NCBI RefSeq assembly: GCF_040546275.1
Contig: NZ_JBEPNO010000018.1
Location: forward strand, 1 to 64,000
DNA: 64,000 bases
Direction of reading: 5' to 3'
Source of the DNA: Nakamurella sp040546275
GTDB taxonomy: Bacteria > Actinomycetota > Actinomycetes > Mycobacteriales > Nakamurellaceae
Below, piece after piece: positions 27,278 to 35,611 of the stretch. Numbering within the stretch: the stretch's first letter is position 1; each line of letters starts with the position of its first letter. The notes beneath the pieces are model-generated. The model was not told the origin of the DNA, did no database searches, and saw only the letters and a list, made by a program, of their open reading frames with translations. Made by a program: the position numbers and the translations under genes.

Positions 27278-27964
27278 GTGCCAGCACTGGATTCCGGACG
27301 GACCGACGCGGAACTGCTGGCCGCGCACGTCACGGGCGACCCGGACGCGTTCGGCGAGCTGGTGGCTCGTCATCGGGACCGGATGTGGGCGGTGGCACTC
27401 CGCACGCTCCGTGATCCGGAGGAAGCGGCGGACGCCGTCCAGGACGCTTTCATCTCCGCCTTCCGGGCTGCCGATCGGTTCCGAGCAGAATCCGCGGTGA
27501 CCACCTGGTTGCACCGGATCGTCGTCAACGCCTGCCTCGACCGGATCCGCCGTCGTCAGGTGCGGCCGACCGTTCCGTTGCCGGAGGAGGGACCCGGCGA
27601 GCCGGCCGTGCAGGGCGACCAGTACGCGCACCGCGAGTTGGCGATGGACATCGAGCAGGCCATGGGCACGCTGCCAGGTGACCAACGGGCAGCGATCGTG
27701 CTGGTGGACGTCGAGGGCTACTCGGTCGCCGACGCCGCCGTCGCACTCGGGGTGGCCGAGGGGACCATCAAGAGCCGTTGTGCACGCGGCCGCGGAAAGC
27801 TGGCAATTCTTCTCGGACACCTACGGAACCCGGACGGCGACGGCCGCGTCAGAACCTCCGACGGTGAGCCATCCCCACCGGCATCCCGGGCTGTTCCAAC
27901 CGCCCGGGGTTCCGCCAGCGGTGGAATTCCACCGCAGAGCACCGGAGGGAGCGACAAACGATGA
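27278..27964 (+). CDS. sigM: ECF RNA polymerase sigma factor SigM
   Basis: 228 residues. Sigma-70 region 2 (about 20-85; DPDAFGELVARHRDRMW, RDPEEAADAVQDAFISAF) and region 4 (about 115-170; LPGDQRAAIVLVDVEGYSVADAA, GVAEGTIKSRCARGRGKL) are complete, as in group 4 (ECF) factors. A Pro/Ser-rich C-terminal tail of about 45 residues follows. Position between murJ and trxB, directly before a membrane anti-sigma gene, identifies it as the SigM of mycobacteria (Rv3911). GTG start appears leaderless. Its stop overlaps the next start (ATGA), so sigma and anti-sigma are made together. Its target promoters are not known here. Confidence 0.9.
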   Translation: MPALDSGRTDAELLAAHVTGDPDAFGELVARHRDRMWAVALRTLRDPEEAADAVQDAFISAFRAADRFRAESAVTTWLHRIVVNACLDRIRRRQVRPTVPLPEEGPGEPAVQGDQYAHRELAMDIEQAMGTLPGDQRAAIVLVDVEGYSVADAAVALGVAEGTIKSRCARGRGKLAILLGHLRNPDGDGRVRTSDGEPSPPASRAVPTARGSASGGIPPQSTGGSDKR

Positions 27965-28929
27965 GCACCGAGTCAGAGCTCGAAGCGATCCCCATGGGGC
28001 CGCCGTGGAGCATCGACGTGATCGCCGACCTGCATGCCGGCCTCTACTCGGACGACGTCTCCGCGCAGCTCCGCCTGCGGATCGCCGAGGACGCATCGGC
28101 CGCGGCCATCCTGAGCGCTCTGGACGCGACCGTCGACGACCTGTCCCTCCTGCCGTCCCCACGAATGCCGGAGCGATTCGCCCTGCGTCTCGACGCGGCG
28201 ATCGCCGCCGAGAGCGCCGCCCGGTCTGCCGCCAGCCGCCCGGACCAGGACCCGAAGCGGTCCGGCCAGAACACGAACCGGTCGCCGCAGGAACAGCCTG
28301 GATTTCGTCCCGAACCGGGACCGCCCCGCTTCGACCAGCGTGAACGCCAGGTGCCCACCCAGTTCCAGCCGCTGATGGCCGTCCCGTCCTTCACGCCGAC
28401 CCCGCCCGGTCAATCGGAGCCTGCCCCCGGGTCGACGTCGCCGTCCGGCGGGAACGTGGTGTCGCTCGATGCCGCCCGGACCAGGCGCCGGCGCTGGGTC
28501 ACCGGCATCGGGGTGGCGGCCGCCGTTGCCATCGCGGCCACCATCACCGTCGCGTCGCTCAACGGCTCGAAGCCCGGGCCCCTCAGCCAGGCCGGCGGCG
28601 AACCGGCACCGGCGGCGACCGCAGCGCCGGGCAGCGGCCCGAACGCGCTGGAACTCGTCCCCGGTCAGTTCCAGGACGCGTACAAGAAGATCAATGGCAC
28701 CAGGTCGGGCCCGCTGGCCAACGGGATCACCGCCGCCGGGTGCTTCGCCGCCAACAGCATCGCCGGTCAGGACATCCTCGGTATCAGCCCGGTGACCTAC
28801 CGGAATCAGCAGGCGTCGGCCATCGTCGTCGCGGTCGACGCCACCCACGCCCGGATCGTCGTGGTCGGACTGAGCTGCGGCGTCGACGGAGCGAAGGCCC
28901 TACTGGACCAGGAGACGGTCACCCGCTAG
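27961..28929 (+). CDS. Membrane anti-sigma factor (RsmA-like)
   Basis: 322 residues. The cytoplasmic N-terminal part (about 1-80) should bind and hold SigM; it lacks an obvious zinc H-x3-C-x2-C motif. A Pro/Gln-rich linker leads to one membrane helix (about 178-200, WVTGIGVAAAVAIAATITVA) and an external domain of about 120 residues with two Cys (AAGCFAAN and GLSCGV). The gene overlaps sigM by four bases, the standard arrangement for a cognate anti-sigma (Rv3912 in M. tuberculosis). The external Cys pair could form a disulfide and sense the periplasmic or redox state, an inference strengthened by the trxB-trxA genes downstream. Confidence 0.82.
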   Translation: MSTESELEAIPMGPPWSIDVIADLHAGLYSDDVSAQLRLRIAEDASAAAILSALDATVDDLSLLPSPRMPERFALRLDAAIAAESAARSAASRPDQDPKRSGQNTNRSPQEQPGFRPEPGPPRFDQRERQVPTQFQPLMAVPSFTPTPPGQSEPAPGSTSPSGGNVVSLDAARTRRRRWVTGIGVAAAVAIAATITVASLNGSKPGPLSQAGGEPAPAATAAPGSGPNALELVPGQFQDAYKKINGTRSGPLANGITAAGCFAANSIAGQDILGISPVTYRNQQASAIVVAVDATHARIVVVGLSCGVDGAKALLDQETVTR

Positions 28930-28959
28930 ACCCCCACCCCGCGCTTATCAACTTCGCCA

Positions 28960-29020
28960 GCGCTCATGATCGTGCGGATTTTGGGGCCCGTGGGGCAGAA
29001 GTCGACCCGATCATGAGCGC
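28960..29020. repeat. 13-bp perfect inverted repeat
   Basis: GCGCTCATGATCG (28960-28972) and its exact reverse complement (29008-29020) are separated by 35 bases, between the anti-sigma gene and trxB. It may be a terminator of the sigM operon or a dispersed palindromic element; no T-run follows. Confidence 0.7.
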
Positions 29021-29084
29021 GACGCCGCAGGGGCCTGAGCGCGACGCCGCAACGGCCTGAGCACGGCGCCGCAAAGCCCTGGCC
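29019..29084. repeat. Three tandem 22-bp repeats
   Basis: The unit GCGACGCCGCAGGGGCCTGAGC is repeated at 29019-29040 and 29041-29062, with a diverged third copy at 29063-29084, directly after the inverted repeat. It lies just before a TAGGCT hexamer (29100-29105) that could be the trxB -10 box. Confidence 0.6.
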
Positions 29085-29217
29085 GGGAATGACTGTCGGT
29101 AGGCTGGCGTTCTATCGACTGTGCGGCGGATCAAACCGTCAGTGAGCACGCTGTGCCGGGCGCGGATCGGGCGGATGTCGCCTTCGACGCCCGGTTCAGG
29201 CGCCCGAAAGGATTCTT

Positions 29218-30276
29218 GTGTCCGACCTCGTCACCCCCACCGTCACAGCCACGGCCCCCGACGGTTCAGAGACGATCCACGATGTCATCGTGATCGGCTC
29301 CGGTCCGGCCGGCTACACGGCTGCGTTGTACCTGGCGCGCGCCGACCTCAAGCCGCTGGTGTTCGAAGGTTTCTCCTACGGCGGCGCCCTCATGACGACC
29401 ACCGAGGTGGAGAACTTCCCCGGCTTCGCCGACGGCATCATGGGACCCGAACTGATGGGCAAGATGCGGGAGCAGGCCGAACGCTTCGGTGCTGACCTGC
29501 GCGGCACCGACGTCGAGTCCGTCGACCTGACCGGCGCGGTCAAGTCGGTCACCGTGGACGGCGAGGTCTTCAAGGCCCACTCCGTCGTGCTGGCCACCGG
29601 CTCGGCCGCCCGCTACCTCGGCCTCCCGGACGAGGAGCGGCTGATCGGCCGCGGAGTGTCCGCCTGCGCCACCTGCGACGGCTTCTTCTTCCGTAACCAG
29701 GACATCGTGGTCGTCGGCGGCGGCGACTCGGCGATGGAGGAGGCGACGTTCCTGACGAAGTTCGCCAGCTCGGTGACGATCGTCCACCGTCGCGAGGACT
29801 TCCGCGCCAGCCCGATCATGCTGGACCGCGCGAAGGCCAACCCGAAGATCAAATGGGCGCTGAACTCCGCGGTCACCGCGGTGCGCGGCGACACCAAGGT
29901 CGCCGGCGTCACCCTCACCGACACCAGGACCGGCGAGACGTCCGAACTGGCCGTCACCGGGCTGTTCGTGGCGATCGGCCACGACCCGAGGTCGGACCTG
30001 TTCACCGGGATAGTCGACCTCGACGACGAGGGCTACGTCCTGACCGGCCCGCACGTCGGGGCCGACCGGGCGACGGCCACCAACGTGTCCGGCGTGTTCG
30101 CCTGTGGCGACCTCGTCGACCACACCTATCGTCAGGCCATCACAGCGGCCGGGTCCGGTTGCTCGGCAGCGCTGGACGCCCAGCACTTCCTCTCGACCCA
30201 CCACCTGGCCGCGGTCACCGATCCGGAGCCGGAAGCGAAAAGCTCTGCTCTCGACCAGGTTTCGGTCGGCGTCTGA
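29218..30276 (+). CDS. trxB: Thioredoxin-disulfide reductase
   Basis: 352 residues; FAD enzyme that passes electrons from NADPH to thioredoxin. FAD-binding IGSGPAGYTAALYLARA (about 25-42), redox-active CATC with following DGFFF (about 158-161), NADPH-binding VVGGGDSAMEEATFL and the C-terminal FAD motif GVFACGDLVDHTYRQA are all present. The N-terminus carries about 20 extra residues before the usual start. The C-terminal end has about 25 extra, polar residues. GTG start at 29218 follows GAAAGGA. Next to trxA (76 bases), as in Rv3913-Rv3914, forming the thioredoxin system. Confidence 0.94.
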   Translation: MSDLVTPTVTATAPDGSETIHDVIVIGSGPAGYTAALYLARADLKPLVFEGFSYGGALMTTTEVENFPGFADGIMGPELMGKMREQAERFGADLRGTDVESVDLTGAVKSVTVDGEVFKAHSVVLATGSAARYLGLPDEERLIGRGVSACATCDGFFFRNQDIVVVGGGDSAMEEATFLTKFASSVTIVHRREDFRASPIMLDRAKANPKIKWALNSAVTAVRGDTKVAGVTLTDTRTGETSELAVTGLFVAIGHDPRSDLFTGIVDLDDEGYVLTGPHVGADRATATNVSGVFACGDLVDHTYRQAITAAGSGCSAALDAQHFLSTHHLAAVTDPEPEAKSSALDQVSVGV

Positions 30277-30352
30277 CGCCGGCACCACCAGCTCGAACAC
30301 AAGATTTCACAGCCGCCCATCCACGCTCCCCCACAGAGATAGAGGTTCCCCC

Positions 30353-30676
30353 ATGGCTACCGTCAAGGTCACCGACGCCAGCTTCGCAGACGACGTCCTG
30401 ATGTCCGACAAGCCCGTCATCGTCGATTTCTGGGCCGAATGGTGCGGCCCGTGTCGCATGGTCGCCCCTATCCTCGAGGAGATCTCCAACAAGCACGGTG
30501 ACAAGGTCACCATCGCCAAGCTGGACATCGACGCCAACCCGGAGATCGCGCAGCAGTACCAGATCCTCTCCATCCCGACGATGCTCGTGTTCCAGGGCGG
30601 CAAGCCGGTCAAGCAGGTCGTCGGCGCGAAGCCGAAGGCGGCCCTGCTGGCCGAGTTCGCCGACATCCTGGCCTGA
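30353..30676 (+). CDS. trxA: Thioredoxin
   Basis: 107 residues, the standard length. Active site WAEWCGPCRM (Cys about 32 and 35), the cis-Pro region SIPTMLVF, and FQGGKPV are intact. It reduces protein disulfides in the cytoplasm and is recharged by the TrxB encoded immediately upstream. The ATG at 30353 follows an AGAGG element. A strong hairpin 36 bases after the stop ends the transcript. Confidence 0.95.
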   Translation: MATVKVTDASFADDVLMSDKPVIVDFWAEWCGPCRMVAPILEEISNKHGDKVTIAKLDIDANPEIAQQYQILSIPTMLVFQGGKPVKQVVGAKPKAALLAEFADILA

Positions 30677-30711
30677 TCAGCTTCCAGCCTGATCGACTCA
30701 CGCCCCAACCA

Positions 30712-30750
30712 CCGAACGGCCGGACGCAGCCAATGTGTCCGGCCGTTCGG
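30712..30750 (+). terminator. Intrinsic-type terminator hairpin after trxA
   Basis: CCGAACGGCCGGAC (30712-30725) pairs perfectly with 30737-30750 across an 11-base loop: a 14-bp GC-rich stem. There is no T-run, as is common in actinobacteria. Its place between trxA and cwlM supports termination. Confidence 0.8.
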
Positions 30751-30897
30751 GCGTGATCCCACCGATGTGGCAGCAAGCCGTCCGCGGGCGTTGCACAATG
30801 GTGAACGGCCCGCAGCCATCCGACGTCCACGACGCGGTCGCTCGCTGCGGTCGAGATGTTCACGTGAGGCGAGAGAGTACAGGGACGAGGCGGGCCG

Positions 30898-32049
30898 ATG
30901 CTGTTGCGGCGAGGCGATCGAGGACAGGCCGTCGCAGCCGTCCGTTTTGCACTGTCCTCGCTCCAGAAGCTGCCTGCCCTTGATCCGGCCATGGACCCGG
31001 CGGAAGTGGAGTTCGACCGCGAGACCGACGCCGCCATCCGCCAGTTCCAGCAGGAGCGTGGGCTGATCGTCGACGGCATCGTCGGCCCGGTCACGGTGCG
31101 TTCGCTGACCGATGCCCGCTGGACCCTCGGCGACCGGACGCTGGCCTACACCCTGTCGTCGGTGATGAGCGGCGACGACGTGATGGCCCTGCAGATCCGC
31201 CTGGCCGAGCTGGGTTACAACACCGGGCGCCCGGACGGGATCTTCGGACCGCGGACCGATGCCTGCGTGCGCGAGTTCCAGAAGGCGCGGGATCTGCCGG
31301 AGGACGGTGTCTTCGGGTCGGACACCTACCGCGACCTGAACCGCATCGGCCGCATGGTGACCGGTGGCCGGCCCTTCTTCCTCCGGGAACACCAGAACCT
31401 GCGTCAGTCCGGCCCCCGCCTGAGTGGAAAGCGGATCGTCATCGATCCGGGCAACGGCGGTGATGACCCCGGCTGGATCAGCGGGGGCGTCCGCGCCGCC
31501 GACCTCACCTTCGACATCGCCAAGAAGCTGGCGGGGCGGATGGTCGCCACCGGGATGGAGACCTTCCTGACGCGCGGCGCCCACCAGAACCCCACCGTCG
31601 AGGAGCGCTGTGGGCTGGCCAACAAGGTCGACGCCGACCTGATGCTCAGCCTGCACATCGATGGGTCGACGTCGCAGCTGGCGTCAGGGATCGCCGCCTT
31701 CCACTTCGGCACCGACTCCGGCGCCACCTCGAGCGTCGGCGAGACGTTGGCCGAGCTCGTGCAGCGGGAACTCGTGGCCCGCACCCAGATGACGGACTGC
31801 CGGGTGCACCACCGCACCTGGGACATCCTCCGGCTGACGAGGATGCCCGCCATCCAGGTGGAGCTCGGGTACCTGTCCAACGACGCCGAGCGGGCCAGGC
31901 TGGTGCGGGACGACTTCCGCAACACCCTCGCCGACGGGATGCTGGTGGCCGTCAAACGGCTCTACATGGACGGGCGCGACGAACCCCACACCGGCACGTT
32001 CACCTTCTCCGAGCTGCTGGCCCACGAAGAGTCCGTTCGCGGCGCCTGA
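30898..32049 (+). CDS. cwlM: CwlM-like N-acetylmuramoyl-L-alanine amidase homologue with altered zinc site
   Basis: 383 residues. Two peptidoglycan-binding-1 domains (about 5-65 and 75-140) precede an amidase_3 domain (about 178-360). No signal peptide, so cytoplasmic, as for mycobacterial CwlM (Rv3915), which activates MurA when phosphorylated by PknB (literature). The canonical zinc motif D-P-G-H-G-G reads VIDPGNGGDD: the His ligand is Asn. The next ligand Glu is replaced in GGVRAADLTFDIA. The SLHIDGS histidine and the VELGYLSN glutamate remain. Loss of two ligands argues against hydrolysis and for a regulatory role. ATG start; follows trxA in the conserved order. Only three bases separate it from the convergent MerR gene. 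Confidence 0.87.
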   Translation: MLLRRGDRGQAVAAVRFALSSLQKLPALDPAMDPAEVEFDRETDAAIRQFQQERGLIVDGIVGPVTVRSLTDARWTLGDRTLAYTLSSVMSGDDVMALQIRLAELGYNTGRPDGIFGPRTDACVREFQKARDLPEDGVFGSDTYRDLNRIGRMVTGGRPFFLREHQNLRQSGPRLSGKRIVIDPGNGGDDPGWISGGVRAADLTFDIAKKLAGRMVATGMETFLTRGAHQNPTVEERCGLANKVDADLMLSLHIDGSTSQLASGIAAFHFGTDSGATSSVGETLAELVQRELVARTQMTDCRVHHRTWDILRLTRMPAIQVELGYLSNDAERARLVRDDFRNTLADGMLVAVKRLYMDGRDEPHTGTFTFSELLAHEESVRGA

Positions 32050-32052
32050 GCC

Positions 32053-33021
32053 TCAACCCACTGCGGTGAGGCCGCCGTCCCGCAGCACGGCCAGCACCTG
32101 GGCGCAGGCGCCCTGGATACGGGTGCCGAGGTAGGTTCCCTGGATGTGCTGTCGGCTGCGCGGGGTGCCAAAGCTGTTGCCCGCGTAGAAGACCGGAATG
32201 CGTAATCGGTGGACGGCGTCGATGGATTCGACCGCATGACGACGTCCGGTCGGCATCTGGGACACCACCACGACCGCGGCCGCATCGACCACGGTCGCCG
32301 CGGTGACCAGGGTGGCGGTCGGCGTCCGGGCACCGAGCACGCGACAAGGCCACCCGTCGTGCCTCAGCATCATCGCCATGCACTCCAGGCCGATGGTGTG
32401 CAGATCGGAGGGGCCGCAGGCGAGCAGGATCATCCTGGTATCGGTGGGCGGTGGTGCGAAGGCGCTGCGACGGTCCAGCCAGGTGCGGACCGACTCGGTC
32501 GTCGTCCGCTCCTGGGTGACGTCGCAGTGCCCGACGGACCACCAGATACCGATCTGACGCATCGACGGCAGCAGCACGTCGTCAACGCACTCGCCGAGGC
32601 CGAGGGTCTTGGCGGCCAGATCGAGGGTGGCCCTGATCGCAGCTGTGTCCCCGTCCTCCGACTGCTCCAGCAGACGATGGATGAAGACGCCGGCTGGTCC
32701 GCCGATGCCGAGCACCTCGCGGACGGTGGCGGCCGCCAGCGCGGCCTTCTGCCCTCGGGAGATCTCGTCCCTCATGAGGCGGATGGCGTGGACCTCGTCC
32801 GGCAGGTAGCGGCGATGACGACCGCTGGTGCGATTCATCGTCGGGATCCCGTACCTCAGCTCCCAGGAGCGCAGGGTCGGCATCGGCACGCCGAGCACGG
32901 CCGACAACTCGGCGATCGGCACGCCGTTCGCTGTCGGCTCGCGACGGCCAGGGACTTCGTCGATGGGGGTTGTGGCCACGTCGACCTCTGTCTTTCGGTG
33001 CCCGGGACGGATGGACGACAT
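32053..33021 (-). CDS. MerR-type regulator with cobalamin-binding domain (CarH/LitR-like)
   Basis: About 322 residues. MerR winged helix (about 35-105; ELSAVLGVPMPTLRSWELRYGIP, RYLPDEVHAIRLM), a four-helix cobalamin cap (about 110-200) and a Rossmann B12-binding domain (about 205-315). The cobalt-ligand motif D-x-H-x-x-G is present as SDLHTIGLE. The adenosylcobalamin-capping W-x9-E-H motif reads W-x9-E-R, and the residue after the Trp, His132 in Thermus CarH, is Ser. It may bind B12 but respond differently to light, or sense something else. ATG 33021 is used; GTG 32979, five bases after AGAGG, is a strong alternative. Divergent from the GAF-ANTAR gene across 204 bases. Confidence 0.75.
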   Translation of the reverse strand: MSSIRPGHRKTEVDVATTPIDEVPGRREPTANGVPIAELSAVLGVPMPTLRSWELRYGIPTMNRTSGRHRRYLPDEVHAIRLMRDEISRGQKAALAAATVREVLGIGGPAGVFIHRLLEQSEDGDTAAIRATLDLAAKTLGLGECVDDVLLPSMRQIGIWWSVGHCDVTQERTTTESVRTWLDRRSAFAPPPTDTRMILLACGPSDLHTIGLECMAMMLRHDGWPCRVLGARTPTATLVTAATVVDAAAVVVVSQMPTGRRHAVESIDAVHRLRIPVFYAGNSFGTPRSRQHIQGTYLGTRIQGACAQVLAVLRDGGLTAVG

Positions 33022-33225
33022 TGACGTACGTTGTAAGGCCTTGGTGTCGAGCCTAACCGTGATCCTCCGTCTTCGATAGCCTTGCACTGGGCGAACCGGA
33101 CAAATCTACGCTGCAAACTGTGGCAGAACCGGCAGCCACTGCATAGTTTCGATCCACTGGTCGATGGCCGCGGCCGACACAGTGAGCACGAACAGCGCGT
33201 CGCTGCCGAACTCGGAGGGACCAGT
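33022..33225. promoter_or_regulatory. Divergent promoter region with ACGTACGT palindrome
   Basis: The gap between the MerR-B12 and GAF-ANTAR genes. ACGTACGT (33024-33031), within TTGACGTACGTTGTAA, is a near-palindrome next to the MerR start and a candidate autoregulatory operator. TTGACG could also act as a plus-strand -35 box. Assignment is by position only. Confidence 0.3.
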
Positions 33226-34032
33226 ATGACGCTCCATCATTCGGTTGCCACTCGTGATCGCACTCCCCTCGATCAGGATCCCCTCGACCATGCCGCTCAG
33301 GATCCGGTCCGGCGTGACCTTGCCGAGCTGGTGCTCGACCTCGATGGTCGACCGACCCAGGCCGACACCCGCCGCGGGGTCACCGAGCTGGGCGCCGAGC
33401 TGGTCCGCTGCGCCGCAGTGGACATCGTCCGGATCACCGCGGCCGGGCAGCTGCGCATCTCGGCGTCCAGCGATCCCGGGCTGAGCGAGCTGTCGGCTGC
33501 GGTCTGGCTGCGGTGGCCGCACTGTCCGGTCATCGGGATCGAGTCGCCCGTCACCGTCCTGACGTCGCAGGACACCAACTACCTGAGGCAGATGCGCGCG
33601 TCGGCCGGGATCGTCCAGGAGCTGATGATCCCGATGCGGGCGGCCGACCGCGATCACGGACACCTCCGGTTCCTGTTCGACCACCGATCCGAGCACGGGT
33701 CACCTACCGGATCCGACCTCCACCTGATCCGCGCCTTCGCCGAACATGCCGCCTTCGCGTTGGACCGGATGGCTCTGCTCGAGCAGGTGGACGGCCTACG
33801 GACCGCGTTGGACAGCAACCGTGAGATCGGGGCGGCGGTCGGGGTGCTGATGGTCCGGGAGCACCTCACCTACCCGCAGGGCCTCGCACGCCTGACGACA
33901 GCCTCGCAGAACGGCAACCGCAAATTGCGGGAGGTCGCCGAGGGTGTACTCCACACCGGTCAACTGGCGGCCGGCGGGGTGGCCTGTCGTGCCGGCGCGC
34001 ACCGCCGGCCGGTCGCCGGGGTGCGGTCCTAG
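33226..34032 (+). CDS. GAF and ANTAR domain transcription antitermination regulator
   Basis: 268 residues. ATG 33226 follows CGGAGGGA. GAF domain about 45-180 (DIVRITAAGQLRISASSD, LMIPMRAADRDHGHLRFLF). ANTAR domain about 190-250 (LRTALDSNREIGAAVGVLM, then LTYPQGLARLTTASQ...NRKLREVAEGVL), the RNA-binding three-helix module that stabilises an antiterminator hairpin in target leaders. The C-terminal 15 residues are Arg-rich. GAF-ANTAR proteins are common orphan regulators in actinobacteria; the GAF ligand is unknown. Divergent from a B12-type MerR regulator. Confidence 0.85.
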   Translation: MTLHHSVATRDRTPLDQDPLDHAAQDPVRRDLAELVLDLDGRPTQADTRRGVTELGAELVRCAAVDIVRITAAGQLRISASSDPGLSELSAAVWLRWPHCPVIGIESPVTVLTSQDTNYLRQMRASAGIVQELMIPMRAADRDHGHLRFLFDHRSEHGSPTGSDLHLIRAFAEHAAFALDRMALLEQVDGLRTALDSNREIGAAVGVLMVREHLTYPQGLARLTTASQNGNRKLREVAEGVLHTGQLAAGGVACRAGAHRRPVAGVRS

Positions 34033-34178
34033 CGCTGAGTTCTCGTCGGCTCCCGGCCTGGCCGATGACCGCTGCGGTCAGGGCGTTCTCGGGTGGATCG
34101 AGTCCCTCGACCCCACGGCGATGGTCAGTCCGACCAACCCGAAAACGGGGATGGTGAGCGGCAGGACGAGACCGTCCG

Positions 34179-35098
34179 TCATCCCGAGAATTCCCGCCCC
34201 GCGAGCACACCGGCCACGACGAGGATCACGCCGGCCACGGCGAAGACGGCCAGGCAGGTGGACACCAGGATGCGAGGGTAGCGATCGATGAACACCGCCG
34301 TCAGTGCGATGCCGCCGATGGAGGCGATACCGAAGACCAGCAGCAGGATCTCGACCGACACTCCGGAACCGGCGGCGCTCAGATACGGAGTGATGTAGGT
34401 GCAGGCGGTGCTGTTGCCGAGCATCCAGACGAAGATGACGGCGAGAATGGCTGCCACGCCTGGGGTCCGGAAGACACCGGCGAGCGGCATCCGAGCAGAT
34501 GCGGGTTGGCCCCTGGCGTCCCGGAGGAATAGAGCAGCGAGCACCACGACGACGGTGAGGATCGCCAGACCCCCGAAGGACCACCGCCAGCCGAAGGTCT
34601 TGCCCAGAGCGGTGCCAAGGGGCGTACCGAAGGCGATGCCGACGGGCGCGCCGGCCGCGACGAGCGACAGCGCCCGTCCGATCAGGGTGGGCGGGGTCAT
34701 GCGCACGGTGTAGCCGCCGAACATGCCCCACAACATCCCGAAGAGACCCCCGGCGATGAAGCGAGAGACGAGTGACAGAGCGACATCCGAGGAGACTGCC
34801 GTGATGGTGTTGGCGAGGAGGAAAGCGGCGATTCCGATCAGGAACAGTTTCTTGCGACTGAATCCGCGGGTCAGGACGATCGCCGGAATGGTGAACAGGA
34901 CGGTGCCGAGGGCATAGGCACTGACCAACTGCCCCACGACGCCTTCGCTCGTCGCCATGCCGTCGGCGATCTGCGAGCGGATGCCGGCGGGCATCGTCTC
35001 GGTCGAGATGAGCAGGAAGCCCAGCAGCGCCAGGACCAGCAGGGCGGCCAGCGGAAGCCGGTGGCGACTGGCGCGGTGCTTCGGCTGACGGCGGTCAC
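34179..35098 (-). pseudogene. Decayed MFS drug-efflux-type transporter
   Basis: The body (34179-34994 and in-frame upstream to about 35060) codes for MFS helices 1-9; the first helix reads LPLAALLVLALLGFLLIS, upstream of the ATG at 34994. The plausible start, GTG 35098 (or ATG 35116) after AGGAGA, is in another frame, so a frame break lies at about 35040-35095. The body stops at 34179 after helix 9. A further short hydrophobic segment, in another frame, runs to 34078 (MTDGLVLPLTIPVFGL), still short of helix 12. With two frame breaks and a missing C-terminus it is unlikely to work. It faces an XRE regulator gene, the usual partner. Confidence 0.65.
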
Positions 35099-35251
35099 AG
35101 TTGGTTCTCCTGACATGGGCTCGGTGGGTTGCAACTCCATGTCACCGCACCCGCCATGTCACCGCACCCGCCATGGACGGGGAAGGCCCTGCGGTGACGT
35201 GTACCGGCAGGGCATCCCACGCGGGGCGCCGGCCGATCTACCGTGGTGGAC

Positions 35252-35611
35252 ATGGACAACCGAACCGAGGTCCGCGAGTTCCTCACCACCCGACGGGCCA
35301 AGGTCACCCCACGTGACGTCGGCCTGCCCGTGATCGGACAGCGCCGGGTTCCGGGCCTGCGCCGTGGTGAGGTGGCGGTCCTGGCCGGCGTCAGCATCGA
35401 GTACTACGCCAAGCTCGAACGCGGCGCCCTTGGCGGCGCCAGCCCTTCTGTCCTGGACGCCATCGCCAGGGCCCTCCAGCTCGACGACGCCGAGCGAGCT
35501 CACCTTCTCGTGCACGGGCCGCAGCGCGGCCACACAATCACGCAGATCGATTGCGGAGCGTTCGCGAATCACGGTCGACGGGAGACAGCTCACTCCAACG
35601 GGCCGGGGTAG
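35252..35611 (+). CDS. XRE-family regulator, truncated (MmyB-type HTH only)
   Basis: 119 residues. The helix-turn-helix (about 8-85; FLTTRRAKVTPRDVGLP, RRVPGLRRGEVAVLAGVS, YYAKLERG, LDAIARALQLDDAERAHL) is typical of actinobacterial MmyB-like regulators. These are normally about 270-290 residues with a C-terminal ligand-binding domain. Here the frame ends after about 30 unrelated residues, so that domain is absent. ATG 35252 lies seven bases after a TACCGT hexamer and may be leaderless. It is divergent from the decayed MFS gene it probably controlled. The 3' end overlaps the convergent dedA gene by 22 bases. Confidence 0.7.
   Translation: MDNRTEVREFLTTRRAKVTPRDVGLPVIGQRRVPGLRRGEVAVLAGVSIEYYAKLERGALGGASPSVLDAIARALQLDDAERAHLLVHGPQRGHTITQIDCGAFANHGRRETAHSNGPG

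Noticed and set aside
30607..31656. Long minus-strand frames opposite trxA and cwlM
   Set aside because: Shadows of well-supported plus-strand genes, caused by high GC.
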